From Brettanomyces bruxellensis (Eukaryota; Ascomycota; Pichiomycetes; Pichiales; Pichiaceae): a stretch of 64,000 nucleotides of DNA. The position numbers and the translations under genes were made by a program. Location of the stretch: the NCBI RefSeq assembly GCF_011074885.1, contig NC_054686.1, positions 558,001 through 622,000 of the forward strand. Direction: 5' to 3'. This document shows, in pieces, positions 61,833 to 64,000 of the stretch. How positions within the stretch are numbered: the stretch's first letter is position 1; each line of letters starts with the position of its first letter. Below the pieces are notes generated by a model. That model did no database searches. It saw only the letters and a program-made list of their open reading frames with translations, and was not told where the DNA came from.

Positions 61833-63284
61833 TTATACGCTTTTCTTTCCATTACTGTTATCCTTGGTTGTGACCTTCTTTCGTGAAGCCTCGTATTTTT
61901 CGTCAAGTTTCTTTAAAAGAATATTCCTTGCACTCTCCTGCTCCTCTGTTAAATCCTTATGTTTCATGTCTGGATACACATCTTTTGAGTCATCGAAGAC
62001 AGATGTGAAAAGCCTATTTCTGTCTGCGTTTGAAAGTCCATTAATTTTCTCTTTCAACAAGTTCTCGATACCTTCTGCCTCCTCTTTCTTTCCTTTCTTA
62101 ACTTTCTTTGCGTTCTTTCCCTTTTTAACTTTCTTATTACCAATATTTCTTTCGAGGGCCGATATCTTTTCAAGTTCAGCGATTTTTTTGGCAGTCTCAT
62201 CATAAAGCTCCTTCTGTAATTTCTCGTCCTCTAGTTCCTTTCTGAGTTTAGTGTCCACAATTTTACACTCTCTTATGTACTTGCCCCCTTCAATATTCAA
62301 GAGGTCTGGACATGATAAAGCAAAGATAATAGATTGCATGCCCGATTCGCAAGACTTGAAAAATATCCAAAAGACTGGATATAATATTAGATATAGCAAG
62401 AGACCAAAAACGCGACCAAACGAAAGAAATCTCCGCGTGGATGGACTCCTCACAATGCCGGGATTTACGACATTCACTTTGATTCTACTAACAACATCTG
62501 GTGAATGCTTCTTCTTTTTGTATTCTTCATCAAGCCTTCTTTGAAATTCCTTCGCAAACATGTGAAGCATCAATTTGGAGCTTCCGTAAACTCTCCATGG
62601 GCTTCGACTTGGGTATAGTTTATTTTCCCATAGTAAATCATCCAGGTCAACAGTTCCCACTGCCTGGGTTGAACATGTCGATAGCACAATTCTAACATCC
62701 CTATCAATCGGCTGGGATTTTATAGCAGGAATAAGCAATGTGAGAAGATGGTAATGGCCCAAATAGTTGACTGCGAGTTGCTTTTCAACACCTTCTGTAC
62801 TGACTTCTCTTTGCTTTCCGGGTGGCACCCTTTCCGAAGCAAGGCATATAATTCCATCAAGTCTTCTTGGCACCCTATTGTCCAACCATTTTGTTGCGAA
62901 CTTCCGAACTGAGTAAAGCGATGATAGATCACATTGCTCCACGTATATTAAAGGATTGCCAGTTGCATCACGTAGATCATCCACATAATCTGTAATCCAA
63001 ACTGCACCACTATTATCCTTTTCTAATTGGGATGTGAGAAGAACTAGCTGTGCACCTCTCTGTGCCAGTTCTTTCACCAATTCCGATCCAATTCCAGATG
63101 TCCCTCCTGTAATCATGTACACCTTCCCGTGAAGATCACGCTGCCATGTATTGTTTGATCCATTGAAATATAGCTTAAGAAGAGTGATCAATAAAGCAGG
63201 TGGCCCCAATTTCCGAATATACTTCCATCCTGCTGTATTTTCCGGTCCCTTCACGATAAGATTTGCAATGTAGTTAATAGGCAT
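61833..63284 (-). CDS. ENV9: Env9-like short-chain dehydrogenase with Lys-rich tail
   Basis: A 483-residue protein. A hydrophobic N-terminal segment near 27-42 (PALLITLLKLYF) precedes a Rossmann fold: MITGGTSGIGSELV at about 57-70, CDLSSL, LAVNYLGHY, and the catalytic YGSSK near 228-232. A second hydrophobic segment (VFGLLLYLILYPVFWIFFKS, about 290-310) follows, as in yeast Env9, a lipid-droplet oxidoreductase affecting vacuole morphology. The C-terminal about 130 residues are a Lys/Glu-rich coiled-coil tail (KKVKKGKNAKKVKKGKKEE) not found in the 330-residue yeast protein. The substrate is unknown. Confidence 0.8.
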   Translation of the reverse strand: MPINYIANLIVKGPENTAGWKYIRKLGPPALLITLLKLYFNGSNNTWQRDLHGKVYMITGGTSGIGSELVKELAQRGAQLVLLTSQLEKDNSGAVWITDYVDDLRDATGNPLIYVEQCDLSSLYSVRKFATKWLDNRVPRRLDGIICLASERVPPGKQREVSTEGVEKQLAVNYLGHYHLLTLLIPAIKSQPIDRDVRIVLSTCSTQAVGTVDLDDLLWENKLYPSRSPWRVYGSSKLMLHMFAKEFQRRLDEEYKKKKHSPDVVSRIKVNVVNPGIVRSPSTRRFLSFGRVFGLLLYLILYPVFWIFFKSCESGMQSIIFALSCPDLLNIEGGKYIRECKIVDTKLRKELEDEKLQKELYDETAKKIAELEKISALERNIGNKKVKKGKNAKKVKKGKKEEAEGIENLLKEKINGLSNADRNRLFTSVFDDSKDVYPDMKHKDLTEEQESARNILLKKLDEKYEASRKKVTTKDNSNGKKSV

Positions 63285-63430
63285 TTTTATTAAAGTGCAC
63301 GCGTGTCTATGAATGCAAATTTAAAAGATGTAATTAGCACATATCCTGCTTTTTGGTAGTTGTAAAGATATGATTTACGCCTCTTACTTGATAAAAATGG
63401 GATCAACGAACCGAACGGGTTTGGGAATTG

Positions 63431-63454
63431 AAAAAAAAAAAAAAAAAAAAAAAA
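63431..63454. repeat. 24-base poly(A) tract
   Basis: A pure A run between the divergent ENV9-like and IPI3 genes, likely part of a nucleosome-depleted promoter. Confidence 0.9.
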
Positions 63455-63558
63455 TGGAAATAAAATTTTCATATCGTCTATACTGCACCATGATGTTCAA
63501 GAATAGTTTAGATAGCATCTTTCTGTTATATAAAAAGGGCCAATTTATAACTACAACT

Positions 63559-64000
63559 ATGGATGAAGTTGCCTTTTACTGTTCAAAGGGAAGTGATGCA
63601 GATAAAAAGCATTTAAGCACATTCGGCTATCTTTCATCAACTCACTCTCCGAAGCAATATCTTCAATATCGACAATGCTATTGTGATCGAAATGGTGCTG
63701 TTTTAACCGGTGTTGGCCAAGAAACCAAACTTATTACGGCTTGCTATAAGAAGGCATTAATTCAAGTTTATCTTTACGGGAAAGAGGCTCCAGAGCAGAG
63801 AATACCTATTCCTGAGCCACTAACATGTATACAGATTATTGATCATCCAACTATTGCATCCTCATCTAGAAACTCGTCTGAAAATTGGCTTCTAGTTGGT
63901 GGAAGTAGCACGGGACGCTTATATGTATGGGAGCTATCGTCTGGATTACTTCTTGCTGTTAAAGAGTGTCATTATCAATCCATGACTGTTATAAAGCAGT
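63559..64000 (+). CDS. IPI3: Rix1-complex WD40 protein Ipi3, 5' part only
   Basis: The reading frame opens at the ATG at 63559 (MDEVAFYCSKGSDADKKH) and runs off the window end without a stop (147 codons seen). The order TKLITACYKKALIQVYLYGK, EQRIPIPEPLTCIQII, NWLLVGGSSTGRLYVWEL, SSGLLLAVKE and HYQSMTVIK follows the start of yeast Ipi3 closely. Ipi3 (WDR18) forms the Rix1-Ipi1-Ipi3 complex needed for ITS2 processing and late nuclear 60S maturation, and it also has a role in pre-replicative complexes. The remainder of the WD40 propeller lies beyond this window. Confidence 0.9.
   Translation, partial: MDEVAFYCSKGSDADKKHLSTFGYLSSTHSPKQYLQYRQCYCDRNGAVLTGVGQETKLITACYKKALIQVYLYGKEAPEQRIPIPEPLTCIQIIDHPTIASSSRNSSENWLLVGGSSTGRLYVWELSSGLLLAVKECHYQSMTVIKQ

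Overview
The window is nuclear DNA from a budding yeast (Saccharomycotina). It is AT-rich and gene-dense, with about 37 protein genes on both strands, short intergenic regions full of poly(A)/poly(T) tracts, few introns, and almost every protein having a yeast counterpart. CTG is read as leucine: two CTG codons in the adenosylhomocysteinase gene (28515 and 29439) fall at invariant leucines, which argues against the CTG-Ser and CTG-Ala clades. A sphingolipid C9-methyltransferase gene, absent from Saccharomyces cerevisiae, plus Tbf1/Cbf1-type sites at a ribosomal protein promoter, suggest a non-Saccharomyces yeast, perhaps of the Pichiaceae type. The species cannot be fixed from the sequence alone.

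Layout. 1-12 kb: a mitoribosomal protein (mL50-like), a Zn2Cys6 regulator, an F-box protein, a basic disordered protein with KEN and SxIP-like motifs, free-methionine-R-sulfoxide reductase and a VanZ-like membrane protein with an intron. 12-24 kb: ATG14, VMA2, a second F-box protein, a three-KH RNA-binding protein (HEK2-like), RPS3 and a KSS1/FUS3-type MAP kinase. 24-34 kb: an F-box protein of FBXO21 type, COX18, SPT4 (intron), SAH1, the GID-ligase scaffold VID30, a small intron-containing gene and an IRC6-like gene. 34-43 kb: SEC15, EMC4, POP7, an unknown small protein, a YjbQ-family protein, a possible structured RNA gene, and mitochondrial ADH. 43-54 kb: a 2-kb non-coding interval, signal peptide peptidase, MTS1 (intron), two tandem secreted double-psi beta-barrel proteins, and an unknown 624-residue protein (intron). 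54-64 kb: KAR4, an unknown conserved-looking protein, POF1-like, BAT1, ENV9-like with a Lys-rich tail, and the start of IPI3, cut by the window end.

The genes are mostly unrelated housekeeping functions, as expected for yeast chromosomes: protein turnover (three F-box genes, VID30), mitochondria (mL50, COX18, ADH3, BAT1), membrane traffic and autophagy (SEC15, ATG14, VMA2, EMC4, YPF1), RNA and ribosomes (RPS3, POP7, IPI3, HEK2, SPT4), and mating or filamentation signalling (KSS1, KAR4). No mobile element, CRISPR array, rRNA or convincing tRNA was seen. Five short introns (62-72 nt) with TACTAAC-type branch sites were found by eye and complete five genes. The best candidates for something undescribed are the structured T4-free segment at about 40.15-40.62 kb that ends in T6, the diverged F-box genes, and the tandem barrel proteins.
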